Shown here in pieces: positions 1 through 11,693 of a stretch of DNA of 64,000 nt. The DNA is taken from the NCBI GenBank assembly GCA_029255685.2, contig CM055313.2:73758641-73822640 (forward strand), written 5' to 3'. Source of the DNA: Silene conica. Taxonomy: Eukaryota > Streptophyta > Magnoliopsida > Caryophyllales > Caryophyllaceae. Positions within the stretch are counted from its first letter, which is position 1, and each line of letters starts with the position of its first letter. Made by a program: the position numbers and the translations under genes. The notes beneath the pieces were generated by a model. It was not told the origin of the DNA, ran no database searches, and worked only from the letters and a program-made list of their open reading frames with translations.

Positions 1-450
1 TCTGCAATTGGTAACTGATGACTTGTGCTGCATATGCGCTCATCGGACCGAAACAATGGAGCATTTGTTTGGCAATTGCCAGTACACTGAACAACTTCTG
101 AGGTACATTAAAACATGGACACAAATGAAGATTGACAGGAGGCTTACAATTCAATGGAGAAGGAAGTTAAAGGGCTCGAGAATGAAGCGAGCTATCTTGA
201 ATAGCATACTGAACGCTGTGATTTACATGGTATGGCATCAACGCAACAAGAGTCGTATGGAGAACGTGCTGATAAGACCAGAACAGATTGGTTTAATGCT
301 TAGGAATGAGCTTATAATGTATTTTGGTAGTTTACATAAGGGGCGCATGTCTAGCAGGGATACTGTGTTCCTGACTAGAATCTGCAATACTTTTAACTAA
401 ACGTTTTTGATTGATCTATATACTACTTACCATTTACCAAAAAAAAAAAA
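1..450 (+). mobile_element. 3' end of an L1-type LINE (ORF2 C-terminus)
   Basis: An open frame enters from the window edge and runs to a stop at 400. Its first residues show the reverse-transcriptase zinc-binding pattern of plant LINE ORF2 proteins: Cys-Cys-x-x-Cys, then His-Leu-Phe and Cys, a Trp about 15 residues on, and a Trp-His-x-x-Arg-Asn motif near the middle. In the family this C-terminal module follows the reverse transcriptase. An A-run at 439-450, 40 bases after the stop, marks the retrotransposed 3' end. The 5' part lies outside the window, so the target-site duplication cannot be tested. Confidence 0.75.
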
Positions 451-549
451 CAATAGTGTGATCACATAATTAAATCTCATGACGAGAATGCAAGGGATGA
501 TACGAAATTATATTAGTCAACTGACCAACATTAATCGGTAATGATTGGC

Positions 550-1903
550 TAGCTAGAGTTTGACATTACTGTCGTATGACGGTGGTGGTCAGTTGATCCC
601 TTTAGGTCACACCTATAGGACAATTCCCTTAATTGATAAAGTGATCAAATGTATATTGATACGATTTGATCATATTCCTGAAACTCGTATATCGAGAAAT
701 CAGAGGTTAAATCTTATTGTAAGATTTATGTTTAAAATTGAAACGTGTCAATTATTAAACAATAAACGATATTTTATAATATCGTGATTAGAATGAATCG
801 GGTTGTGTATTAATACAAAGGTTGTAAATCGTGTTGACGATTATCATAAATAACCATTTTATACTAGTAATTATGAATTACTTGTCAATTGATAAATATG
901 ATTTATTTAATTATATACAATATTTATACGATAAATATTTATATGTTTTAAATTAAGATAATTGTATTTTATTACCTAGTGACATATAAGATGTCACATA
1001 ATGTACAATTTTACAATTGACAAATTTATAAAATGAGTACCATTTTATGTTTAAGTGGGGCGGATTAGTGGAGGTAGGTGTGGGGTGTGTTATGTGTTAA
1101 TTGCACCTTAATCATTGTGTTTAAAGGGGCCTTGAGAACACACACCCTAGAGCCACCCTATGAGCCTTGAAAAGAGGAGATGTTCCCTCTTTTATTATCC
1201 TTCCCATTGCCGGCTCCCCTTCACCCTATGCAACCCTTTATTTAACTTATGATTAATTCATAAGAATATCATTCTAATACTAAGGCAAAAATTTCTAGTG
1301 TGAAGTTGTTGAAAAATCCTCTAAAATTATTATTGTGAGAATAATAAAATACTAATAGTAATAAGTTATAATATTAGTATATTAATTCTAATTAAGAGAT
1401 TAGAATTTATTTTAAGGAAAAACCGAATTTTGTACTAGCTACTCAAGGTGTCGGTTCTCATTAAGGGTGTTCTACTGTTCTTGGTGCATCATAGAGGAGG
1501 TGTTCTTGTTGAATACTTTGGAGGATCATCCTAGCATTATTTGGACTGTGAGTAAGGGTTCAAATCTCATTATTTCCGCATTTCCATTAGCATGCATAAG
1601 ATCTAAAAATATGTTAATTAAAATGTTAATTAAAATTTATTTAGTATGACTAAAATTATTAGGTTATGAGATAAGTAAACCTAACAGAAGCTTCTAGGGT
1701 CCATGTGATTGGATTCCAAGTTGTATTTACTATTTTTCATAGGATAAGCCACACTAGGATTTTAATGTTTTACGTTCTTATCTTTATTACTTGAATGTTG
1801 CATATCATTATGTTCCGCCTAAACAAAACCACCTATATGCATGTAAAATGACACATGTAGATTATTTTGCATTTTGGCATATGATGTTTTTTTTTTGCCA
1901 TCA
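550..1903 (+). mobile_element. Probable 5' LTR and leader of the degenerate copia element
   Basis: No gene is present. The stretch is AT-rich and lies upstream of the copia gag that resumes after the Athila insertion. Part of it (about 1300-1460) is clearly similar to 7380-7545 inside the CACTA intron, so it belongs to a dispersed repeat, most simply a copia LTR. The LTR borders are not visible: no TG/CA ends with a tRNA-Met binding site could be set, and no 3' LTR partner lies in the window. The leader is cut at 1908/21597 by the Athila insertion. Confidence 0.35.
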
Positions 1904-1908
1904 CTCAT

Positions 1909-3111
1909 TGATATGCCGTATTTAGTACGGGTTTAAGAGGCGTGAGTTAGTTGGATAAACATGATATAAATGGGTTGTTAGAAGGATAATTGCATTAAGA
2001 TCCATTTTGAGTTGTTGGCATTATTTTGGGAGTTTTAGAAGAGATTATGGATCAATGAAGTGTAGATATCTTTTGGCTTTGAGTATTCGTTAATCATGGA
2101 TAGGGTGCATACGGTTTTGCCCTTTTTTGGCCCATCAGGTGAAGGAAGCGAACCATTGGTCAAGCCCGTTGTTCAAGCAAGGAAAGACGAAGAAGGAAGA
2201 AATGCGTCAGAAACTCCCGCGGGTCGCGGATTTTTCCCGCGGGTCGCGGATTTTTCCCGCGGGTCGCGGATGTGGCCGCGGGTCGCCCGTGTGTCGGCTA
2301 GCATCGGTTTCTAATTTCTTTGTTTCCAACTTTCAGCGAGACTTTGAGATTTTTATTTTTTATCTTTATTTTGTTTATGACTTTTGGTATTAGGTTAAGT
2401 AGGGGGGAGACTAGAGTTTGGCAGTTACTTTTTACTTTGGGAAAAAAAGAACTCTTATTTTGTTATTCCTTATGCAAACTATGAAGAACTAATTCTCCTT
2501 CTCGATTCAAGGTATTTTGAAGCTACAAGTTTATCAATTGTGAGACCGTCTTAATCCTCTATTTTATGCTTGAGTATTACTTATTCTCCGTTCATAATTT
2601 ATGATTGTTGTATGTTTAATTGATTTGGCCAATTGATTATTTCATCCTTCGATCTAGTGCAATTCTATATGTTTGAATCCGTAATTGTTCAATTCGTTAG
2701 ATAAAGTTGCAACCTTTAATCCAATTAATTGTATGCGTTTCATAGTAGTTGGGTAAAAGGGGGAATAAATATATAATTCGAACCAATAACCGCGTGTGTT
2801 AAAGGTCGTTATTCTCGTTGTATGTTCTGTTCATTCATGCTGTTTATGAATTAAATCTAGACGCGTGGATTAGATTATTCATTTATTAGGTTGCTTAGAC
2901 TCGCGTTTCGAACTGAGTAATATTATCTGCGGAACATATAAGACTCTTGTCTTACAACGGGATACTCAAGGGATATATAGGGGTTAATGGTCGACGATCA
3001 ATTGTTAACTAGTAGTGGATAAACCTTGACTCGGGTTTCTAAATCATCAGAAATCTTTGTTGTTTTTAGTCTTTCACCCATTTTGTTGATTGTTTTCCTT
3101 GTTGTTTAATC
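1909..3111 (+). repeat. Athila 5' LTR, left part
   Basis: Matches 20265-21431 almost base for base. It contains a 20-bp GC-rich minisatellite (unit with CGCGGGTCGCGG, about 2217-2285) present three times plus a partial copy here but only twice in the 3' LTR; this explains most of the 31-bp length difference. The last three bases (ATC, 3109-3111) are the left copy of the CACTA target duplication. Confidence 0.93.
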
Positions 3112-3129
3112 CACTACTACAAAATACAG

Positions 3130-3600
3130 ATACGAAGACGGTTAAAAACCGTTCTCCTATGAGTGGCGGAACCGTGCTCCCCCTGGCCGTGCTCTTTACC
3201 TAAGAGAACGGTTCAACCGTGCTCTTAGTTGTGCACTTACCAGAACGGTTCTGACATGAACCGTTCTCTTATGTCATGCTCAACCGTTCTCTTTGCCCTG
3301 TTTAACCGTTCTCTTTACCCTTTTTAACCGTTCTCTTAGGTCACTTACCAGAACGGTTCTATTGTGAACCGTTCTCTTTTGTCCTGCCCAACTGTTCTCT
3401 TTCCCCTTTTAAACCGTTCTCTTAGGTCACTTACCAGAACGGTTCTATTTTGAACCGTTCTCTTTGCACCTGTTCAACATTCTCTTTGACCACACTTTCC
3501 AGCACGGTTGCCTGATGAACCGTTCTCTTTTGTTCAAACTTCGCGCCATATTTTTGAATTAATAGAGCACGCTTGAGACCATAACCGTTCTCTTTGCACC
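3130..3600. repeat. CACTA left subterminal repeats
   Basis: About 17 copies of AACCGTTCTCT, or variants such as AACCGTGCTCT, occur here in both orientations, many as close inverted pairs separated by 4-8 bases (for example near 3242-3269 and 3437-3464). In En/Spm such subterminal motifs are the binding sites for the TNPA-type protein. The DNA-binding half of the protein encoded at 3854-9337 is the obvious candidate to bind them; this is inference. Confidence 0.88.
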
Positions 3601-3853
3601 TGCTATTTTTTTTTAATAATTTAATTTATAATTCATCCGGCCTATAATTTTTCCTGCAAATAAACGTACAATAACATTGCTCCAACAACTACATCATTCA
3701 TATAACATTGCTCCAACAATTAAGCTACATCATTCATATAACATTGCTCCAACAACTAAGCTACATCATTCATATATACAACATACTTTCCGATCCACAA
3801 ATTCTAGATACAATACGTATGTACTTAAGCTAAACTTCTAGCTACGACTTAAG

Positions 3854-6800
3854 CTAAACTTCATCATCGTTCATGGGTGACTTAAACTGGAGCGCAAAGT
3901 TAGCCCATATATCCCTCACCTCGTCAATCAGCTCAAGCGGATATGTCAATGGGGCTCTAAGCATGAACTACAAACAAATTTTCAAAAATTGGTTAGAAAA
4001 ATTTTATCCAAGACTCGCTCCTATATATATAAGTAAAATGAACTAAAAAACCAAAAACATACGTACATTTGGAGTAATAGTAACATATCTTCCTTTGATG
4101 ACGTCCAACATGTATCGACAAATATAATATCCACATAAAACGGAACCACAAGGCTGCAAAGGGGCCTGAAAGGGTAGCTCATATTATAAATAAATACTTC
4201 ACGCACATGTACTATACTTAATAAGAGAAACAATATGTTAATATATATATATAGAGATATATACTATATATACAAGAAGTACCTTAATCTTTTTCCAAAC
4301 AACGCCATTGGCCTCATATTTTGCAAGTGGATCGATAGAGTTCCTTTTCTCAAAGGCCCTGTATATATAGATAGCCATGTTTATATATTTATTCAGTTTT
4401 AGTTGATAATGAAGCGTTAATTTAAAGTATAATAGAAAAACAAGCTAAGGTCTATGATTGATGGCTTTTGGGTGGCTTAACTTTTGTTCCTAGCCTACAG
4501 AAACATTTTAAGGCAAATGCAGGGGAGTAACGGGAGGTATAATATATGAAGGCAAAATAAAAAAGATCAGAAATAAGTTAGACATACTTGGTAATTGTAT
4601 CCACGAAAAATTGACGAGGCTCTGTATGTCCGGCAGGATCACACCAATACACTGTACTTTGAGCCGGATTGATCACGCCCAACATCCAATGCTTACTACA
4701 AGTTATAGAAAAATACAACGAAGATATCAACTTAAATATTGACAAAAAATAATAAAATAATTAATCAAGTCATCAATAATAATACTATGAAAAGAAATTT
4801 ATAATTACGTACCCCTGGGCATATGGAGCAAATATAAGTTTCCGACCTTTTCCACAATCGGTACATGTCATTGCCCTAGCAACATAATCGGATCGATAAT
4901 TTTCATCCGGAGCAACGGATTCTGAGGACAATGTCTCTGGGCACAAGAATCCATAGTGACTACTAATTTGCATGGTATCGGCAAGATCACTCAAATACCT
5001 ACAACAATAAGAATCCATAGTAACTATCTAGTACTAGTTTGCATATTATCAGATATATACTAATGGGATTGCAAAGGTGAAGCTTAAACAAAGAGACCGA
5101 ACCTCATAAAGAGTGTGATGTGAGAGGCACCAATCATTTGTTCATCTAACAAATGAACAACCTCCTCATAACTAAGGTAGCAAGTTTGTTCATTGTGTAA
5201 CACATGTTCGTCAATGGGAACACTGATCATTGTCCCACTTGCCTTTAAAACCCGAGCCTCAGTTGCTAATAACTTCAAATCCATGGTCCTCTGCTTTTGC
5301 TTAAAATTGGGACTAACTTCAATTCCAAGGAAAGATGGCGAAATCGAGGGCGAACACTTCTGAGGCTTGGACTTCTTTGCTGCTGCTGCTTTATTTTTTC
5401 CTTGATCATTCTTTTTCATGGTTATCTAAAAGTTGGCATAAATAAGTTGATAAATGGTATAACTCTCAGTGTATCTTATATCATTATATATACTAGCTAG
5501 AAATCTTAGTTACCTTCTCAACAGGACTATGTATATGACTTTGCGGCCACTGAATAAATGAACCCTTAGCATGAGTCAATGTTATCATATCACCAACAGG
5601 CATTGGTAAATCAACATTTTCCGACCCAGAATAGATTTCCTTGATTGACACTTTGCTAAAACCATCACGAAGGGCACTGCCATGAATGGAAACAAATTCG
5701 TCCTTACTTGATAGGTATACCATTCCTGAAGCCACTATCTTCGATGATTTGTTTGGCAGTGATAGCTCACAATCTTTCCAAGCCTGAAACTTTAAGTTAT
5801 AGTAGAATTTCAAACTTTTTTCATTTACTATAAAGTAGCGTCTTTAATGAAAAGCTTATATATATACCTGTTGTGTTACTGGGCCAGGAGTCTTCAAAAC
5901 ATTGGTCACGGGTGGATCCTCAGTCACTTGTAGTGATTGCACTCCTTTTAGTGAGAGTGATTGCATGTGAGACCCCTGCATAGATAGATTAGTGTTTTAA
6001 AACTTTTTTCATCGACTTTGAACTAGATAGTGTTTTAAATGCAAAGCTTACAGATCCTTCTTAATGAAAACCTTTTACAACCTGCCGTGGTGATATGGTA
6101 GGAATCTTCAGAACATTGGTCTTGGGTGTTTGATAATCCTCCTCTCGGGGTGTCTCCTCTGGGCGTGGCTCTTCACTCACGTGTAGTGATGCAGAATTTG
6201 TCGATCCCTCGGTACTCATAGATGCTCCTCCGTGCATTAAATCGTCTAATACTTTAGTACTTGGCTTCTCACCAGTTAGCCAAAACTGCATCATCACTGA
6301 TTTCAGCTTTTCCAAGTCATCAATTTGGTGTTGCATGTAATTGATCTTCTCGCACAACTCTTCTCTTGTCGGTTTTTTTGGTCCCTTCCCAAAATACTCT
6401 GTTATGGAAATACCGTTAGGAATTCCTCGCACACGGCCCGGATGCTCAGGCTTGCCTATCGCCTTAGCGAGTATGTCTTCCCGTCCTTCGGGCACAAATA
6501 ATCCAGCCTCAACATCCTTTTCAAGGGATTCCTGCAAATCACCAATATTAATTAAGTTTTTAGCAGCCAAAAAAAATGAATAAATAGCACTAATAAATTA
6601 AACAACTGAACTAAACCGAGTTAAATTACAAAAATGTTCAACTTACAATTTTCAAAGCAACTTCCTTATCATAATCAGTCATGTCCCCTTTCGCTGACTT
6701 GTGAGCCCTTAGCCAAGTTAAATATCGATCAACTTTTTCCACTTGTTTTCCCTTGGCAGCTAAATCTTCTTTCTATCAAAAAAGAAGAGAGTTCATGAAA

Positions 6801-9337
6801 ATTCATGCCAACTTTTGACCTGGAAGTTAGCTAAAAAATGAAACCAATACATAGAACTTACGACTTTAACTTGAATCCCTCGATATCCTGCTCGTGAGCC
6901 AAAGTATTTCCCCTTTTTTTTAGAGGCATTCTCCTTGTTCTTATCACTGATCGCCTAATAACATAAATCATATAGAGTGAAAAATAGTACGAGATACTAT
7001 ATACATATATATTATCATGAAATAATTTGCGTGTCTACAAAAATAGAAATATTACCTTGAATTTTTCACTAGTGTGAGATGCCAGAAACTTGTTCCAATC
7101 ATCTTGTGTAATCTGCTTATACAAGGGTGGTGGTGTCTTCTGGATAGCTCCCGTCTCATCATACATCCACTCACGAACCAAAGTGCATTTCCATTTTCTC
7201 CATAATTCAGCCATCTTTTGGAGACACCAATCGTGACGCTCTTCAATGACATGGAAAGCACCCTGAATTGCCATAAAAAAGAATGATGTTATAATATTAG
7301 TTTCGTTAGTTCTAATAAGAGATTAGAACTTATTTAAGGATGTTATAATATTAGTTTCATTAGTTCTAGTAAAAAAAATTCTTCAAAACCTCTAAAATTA
7401 TTATAAGATAATAATTCTAATACTATAATAGTTATAATATTAGTTTCATTAGTTCTAATAAGAGATTAGAACTTATTTAAGGAAAACCGATTCTTACCCT
7501 AGCTAGCTACCACAAGTTTGGGTTCTTAAGGCATTCTATGATGATCATTACTAAGCATTCTATGATGATCATAACTAAGTTTCTGAACTAAACATAGAAT
7601 GGCAGTGGGGCAGTCTGCTGATGTAACAACAGGCTTTGAGAAAAATCAAAGAAAAATGAGACTTGCAACGTATCGAGAATACTTCCAACTCGAAATTCAT
7701 TTTCTCAATGGAACAACAGGCTTTGAGACAATCTTAAAAGCTAATGGATATGCCCCCACAGACCGTTCATTTTCTAAGGATATGTACTTGGAACAATACC
7801 AGCGACAACATCTAACTTGCACCTTGCACTGTCCCTTCAATATATTCTATTTCTCTTGATCATTCATTCACAAATAAAGTCTCCAGATTAGCTCAATTTC
7901 TATTTCAAGAAGCATATATCTCCAGTCACAATCATTAATACCTATGAAGAAACACTAAGATCCACTAATGTTAAAAGCTCCCTTTCTCTGCTACTATCTG
8001 CTGCTATACTGCAGCTCTCCTTGTACCACGCCACTGCTACCATGCTTACCCCAGACCCCACCGTGCATACTACAAACAAATGTTGCTGCCCCCACTATAC
8101 CTGCTGCTGCACATGGCTAACAGTGCATTTCCCTACTCTCTGGTGCAGTCACTGGGTTTCCTTGCACTACCCTACCGACTGCTTACTGCTACTGCCTTCT
8201 GCTACTGTTCTTCGTACCACAGTCCATCTAGTAATCAATTGTTCATCTATTAATCAATTGTTCTACTGCGTGTTGCTGCCCCTCACTGTATTCGCTACTA
8301 TCTGTTTCGTGCTTGCTGTTTCGTGATTTTGGTTCTGTTTCGTGATGAATGTAGTGCAGTAGCAGCTAGGGGCAGCAACAGCCAGCTGCAGACGCAGCCA
8401 GGGACAGACGCGCAAACTGAGTATAGGTACAGGAAGTATATGTAGGAAGTAGTGCAGAAAAGACGCGGGGCTGGGGTCTGTTCAGAACGGAATTAACGGG
8501 GCTGGGGTGTTGCAGAAATAGAAATGCACAGCAGGAATGTAAGAACAGCAATGCGGACAGACGCGCAGGGGCAGGAACACTAGCAGAAACAGTAGCGAAA
8601 TAGAACGCAGAAATGGGGAGGGGCTGTTGTAGTGACAGAATCATAGTAGAGCAGTACGTGTGACATAGAAGTTCCCGAAATTGTTAACACCCAAAACCCA
8701 AATCCAACAAAGCCCTTCATCAATTACATTAACCCATAAGTTAAACATATTATACTCACCATCCAACCACATAATCATTCACAATGAAATTCCCAAAATT
8801 CAACCGGTCTTAACATGTATACTCCTAAATTTACTTTCTCATCCAATTCCTCTTTAAATCTTCACCAAAATCAGTTTATATATCAATATAAGAACATTAA
8901 GAACTCAAAGGCTAAACTAACATTCATCAAACACAACCAAAATCACATAATGTTAGTTTATATATCTGTACAACCCACATTCATAAAACTTAGAACATGA
9001 ATCAAAAAAAACTTAGAACATGGTTAAAATAACATACCGTCAATTCACTCAGCATAAGGTTCAACGTCGGTTGATCCACATCCTCCCAACTCTCCAGTGC
9101 GGGACTAACATTCCCCCGAACAGTCACGCCTATCCATGAACTAAACTTAGATGCATATTTTCCTGTCGGCAATTTATCTTCTTCGTCCCACTCAAGTTGT
9201 ATGGGTTGTTTCTCTTTAATAGCTCTTGCAGCCATATCTAAAACAGTTCGGCCCCTGTGAGAAGATATCCCCTTCTTTCCGCTTGCGTCCTCAACAGAGT
9301 TGTTCTTTCGACTTCTTTTACGTTTTTGCGGGCCCAT
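3854..9337 (-). CDS. En/Spm-type transposon protein fused to a Ulp1 (C48) cysteine protease
   Basis: Thirteen exons with GT/AG borders join in frame to 2460 nt (819 aa): 9337-9038, 7262-7056, 6954-6862, 6772-6647, 6531-6082, 5975-5868, 5783-5514, 5425-5103, 4998-4813, 4695-4588, 4358-4283, 4165-4067, 3967-3854. The N-terminal half has the Trp-rich block and the GRVRGIPNG stretch (exon 5) typical of plant Ptta/En/Spm transposon proteins, and ends in a likely coiled coil. The C-terminal part is a Ulp1-type SUMO-protease fold: His690 in KHW, Asp707 in WCDPAG, Gln753 and Cys760 in CGYY, spaced as in yeast Ulp1 (His to Asp 17 residues). The peptidase could deconjugate SUMO-like modifiers from host or transposon proteins; the substrate is unknown. 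Intron 1 (9037-7263) is 1.8 kb. No premature stop was found. Exons were joined by eye. Confidence 0.85.
7280..7560 (+). repeat. Fragment related to the copia LTR, within CACTA intron 1
   Basis: A block with CCTCTAAAATTATTAT, an AATATTAGT run, AAGAGATTAGAA and TTTAAGGAAAA(A)CCGA aligns in order with about 1310-1460. A shorter piece of the same text (7293-7345) is repeated directly upstream, so the fragment is itself partly duplicated. The rest of the intron (7561-9037) contains nothing I recognise. Confidence 0.55.
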
Positions 9338-10869
9338 TGTTCAACTGTACAAAAAAAAACAGGGATAGCAAGTCAGAACAGGGAAAGCAAGTCACAACAG
9401 GGAAAGCAAGTCACTGGAACATGCAAGATAGGAAAGCATATAAGAAATGTAGATGAGGAATGCTTCTGATGAAAAGCGGTAAAATGTGAGAAATTATATT
9501 AAAACATCAATAATGGAGCAAATTACAAGAAGTCTCATACTGCCACTAAGCAAAAATAAACAACCAAGAAAAAAGGAATCAGTGCCAATAACATTATGCT
9601 CATGCAATTCTGTGTACTAATGTGTAGGCTGATCAGACTAGAGACACGGGCAGATGATATTGCTCATGCAATTCTGTGTACTTCTATTTCTCTCCGCTCT
9701 TCTGTTTAATGCCTATATGATATATGTTGATTTCTATTTTCTCAAGTACAAATATTTGAAATATTCTGGATAGTTGGTGCCGAACATTTTTATATGTAAT
9801 ATTATAGAAATTTATAGGCAAATGGTTCAATGGTTATGTATAACCTGATTGTTCAGCAACAACTACCATAGTTCCATCTTCTGCTTTTCTGAATTTCTTC
9901 ATAGGCACGGTTTCAGATGACCGCGCGTTTGGCATTTATTTGTCATTTCTTTTTACGCCAAGAATTTATCATGTGAGATAGATTTGCATAACCTTTTTTT
10001 ATGTTAATATGTTGGCTATTTCAACTCTGTCAGCAAATGGACAGTAGGGTGCCGAACGTAGATGCAATATCAGCAATGGGCAGGGACAGTAGGGTGCCGA
10101 ACGTAGCAGCTTAAATGGGTGTGCAGCTTAATAGTTAATTGGCACTGATTCCTTTTTAGTCTGGCACTAATATTAAGCGTACAGAGGGCAAACTCAATGT
10201 ATGAACAACGAACTCTGGTTCACGATTTTAGTCTATTTGCTTCTACTCCCTCTGCCTACATTCCTACAACTGAATTGGCCATGATAGAAACCAGGGGTGG
10301 CAATTTCAGCCGAGCCTTCCCAACTAACCACTGCTGCCTTTTCTATCTTAGTGATTTAAGGGTGTTTGACTCAGTTGAATGAGGACAGAAAAAACATCAC
10401 GAATTTCAGAAAAAACATACAAACCATATATTCAACATCAAAACCTTCATCATATACATTAACCCACAATATACATCATATTCCTCATCCAAATCACATA
10501 CAAACCATATATTCAACATGAAAACCACAAATTATACATCATATATTATTCAAAATCAAAACCACATAAACATTCATAAAACATAATAACCCAAATAAAA
10601 TCAAGAAAAAATTGGTAATTCAAACAAGAGTAAAGGAGAAAGAGGGCGTACGATTATGGTTCAGTTGCTTGGTGAAGAAGAAACTATGGCGGACGATTGA
10701 TAGCAAGATTGATAGCAAGAAACTATGGCGGACGATTGATAGCAAGATTGATAGCAAGAAACTATGGCGGACGAAGAAACTATGTGGAAAATACGCAGAC
10801 TTTGAATTCGCAGAATTTCAAAGGTTTTCGAAGGCTGCAGCAGTTACTGTGTGTTACACGTTATGTTTA
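9338..10869. other. CACTA 5' flank of the protease gene; no gene recognised
   Basis: The stretch upstream of the transposon gene holds only short open frames without recognisable motifs. A short repeat of GGGAAAGCAAGTCAC occurs near 9375-9415, and a paired phrase (GACAGTAGGGTGCCGAACGTAG) recurs at 10029 and 10085. It presumably contains the gene's promoter, but no TATA element could be singled out. Confidence 0.4.
10677..10780 (+). repeat. 39-bp tandem repeat, about 2.5 copies
   Basis: Units containing AAGAAACTATGGCGGACGAT followed by two TTGATAGCAAGA-type words repeat head to tail. In the plus strand this gives a 13-residue repeat in an open frame, but the frame has no other sign of coding. 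Confidence 0.8.
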
Positions 10870-11330
10870 ATTTTTATGAAGAGAAAAGAGAACGGTTCAC
10901 AAGGCAACCGTCTTCTTTTAGAAGCAAAGAGAACGGTTCTAAAGGCAACCGTTCTCTTTTAGTTATTAAGTTTAATTTTTATGAAGAGCAAAGAGAACGG
11001 TTCACAAGGCAACCGTTCTCTTTTAGTTATTATGTTTAATTTTTATGAAGAGCAAAGAGAACGGTTCAAAAGGCAACCGTCTTCTTTTAGAAGCAAAGAG
11101 AACGGTTCTCAGGGCAACCGTTCTCTTTTAGTTATAATGAAAAATTGTTATGAAAAGCAAAGAGGACGGTTCTCAAGGCAACCGTGCTCTTTTAGTTTCT
11201 CTCAAGGCAAAGAGAACGGTTTCCTAGAGAACCGTTCTCTTAGATTTCCAAATGATAACATAAGAGCACGGTTAAGTATTTTAACCGTTCTCTTTAGTTT
11301 ATTTACAACAAATAAAGACGGGTTATAATG
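10870..11330. repeat. CACTA right subterminal repeats
   Basis: AGAGAACGGTT and its complement alternate, mostly as inverted pairs a few bases apart (AGAGAACGGTT, short gap, AACCGTTCTCT), in larger units of about 65 bp that include TTTAATTTTTATGAAGAG. It mirrors the left subterminal block. Confidence 0.88.
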
Positions 11331-11448
11331 GGAACCGTCTTGTATTTCTTATTTAAAAAATCCCGCGCATCTTTAGTGACACATTAGCACGGTTCCGCAA
11401 AAATTCGTTCCATTAGCCCCGTCTCCTAAACCTATATTTGTAGTAGTG

Positions 11449-11611
11449 ATCATTCAAAAAAAACCCCCTTGGTTACCTTTTGTCTGCATTTGTTTACACA
11501 TAAGTTGCATCGTCTTCCCTGCGGATTCGACACCCGACTTACCTCTGCTATATAGTTAAGGTATTAGGACTTTATTACTTATCTTTGGGAGCATACGACT
11601 TCGGCTCACCA
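11449..11611 (+). repeat. Athila 5' LTR, right part
   Basis: Continues the LTR after the CACTA insertion, beginning with the second ATC and ending in CTCACCA. It matches 21432-21596 with one shift in an A/C run. This short piece directly precedes the primer binding site. Confidence 0.92.
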
Positions 11612-11616
11612 AATTT

Positions 11617-11634
11617 TGGCGTCGTTGCCGGGGA
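11617..11634 (+). promoter_or_regulatory. Primer binding site (tRNA-Asp type)
   Basis: TGGCGTCGTTGCCGGGGA lies five bases after the LTR. It matches the 3' end of plant tRNA-Asp with one mismatch, the usual primer for Athila/Tat elements. Confidence 0.85.
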
Positions 11635-11693
11635 AGGCAATAGTTAATTTTTGTGTTTCTTTAGTGTAGACTTTTATTTTATTGTTTTAGTTT

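Larger units (their letters stand above)
3112..11448 (-). mobile_element. CACTA (En/Spm) DNA transposon nested in the Athila LTR
   Basis: The ends are inverted: the left end begins CACTACTACAAAA and the right end reads TTTGTAGTAGTG. The intact 3' LTR reads TTTAATCATTC at this point, while here ATC is found on both sides (3109-3111 and 11449-11451), the 3-bp duplication typical of CACTA transposition. Both ends carry dense subterminal repeats of an AACCGTTCTCT motif in both orientations. The 8337-bp body holds one minus-strand gene (3854-9337). No TNP2/TNPD-like DDE transposase is recognisable, so movement probably depends on a related element. Because it sits in a nearly undiverged LTR, it arrived recently. 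Confidence 0.93.

Noticed and set aside
8021-8644. Cys-rich and Ser/Ala-rich frames in the CACTA intron
   Set aside because: No domain; they lie within intron 1 of an intact spliced gene on the minus strand and have no splice or start support of their own.
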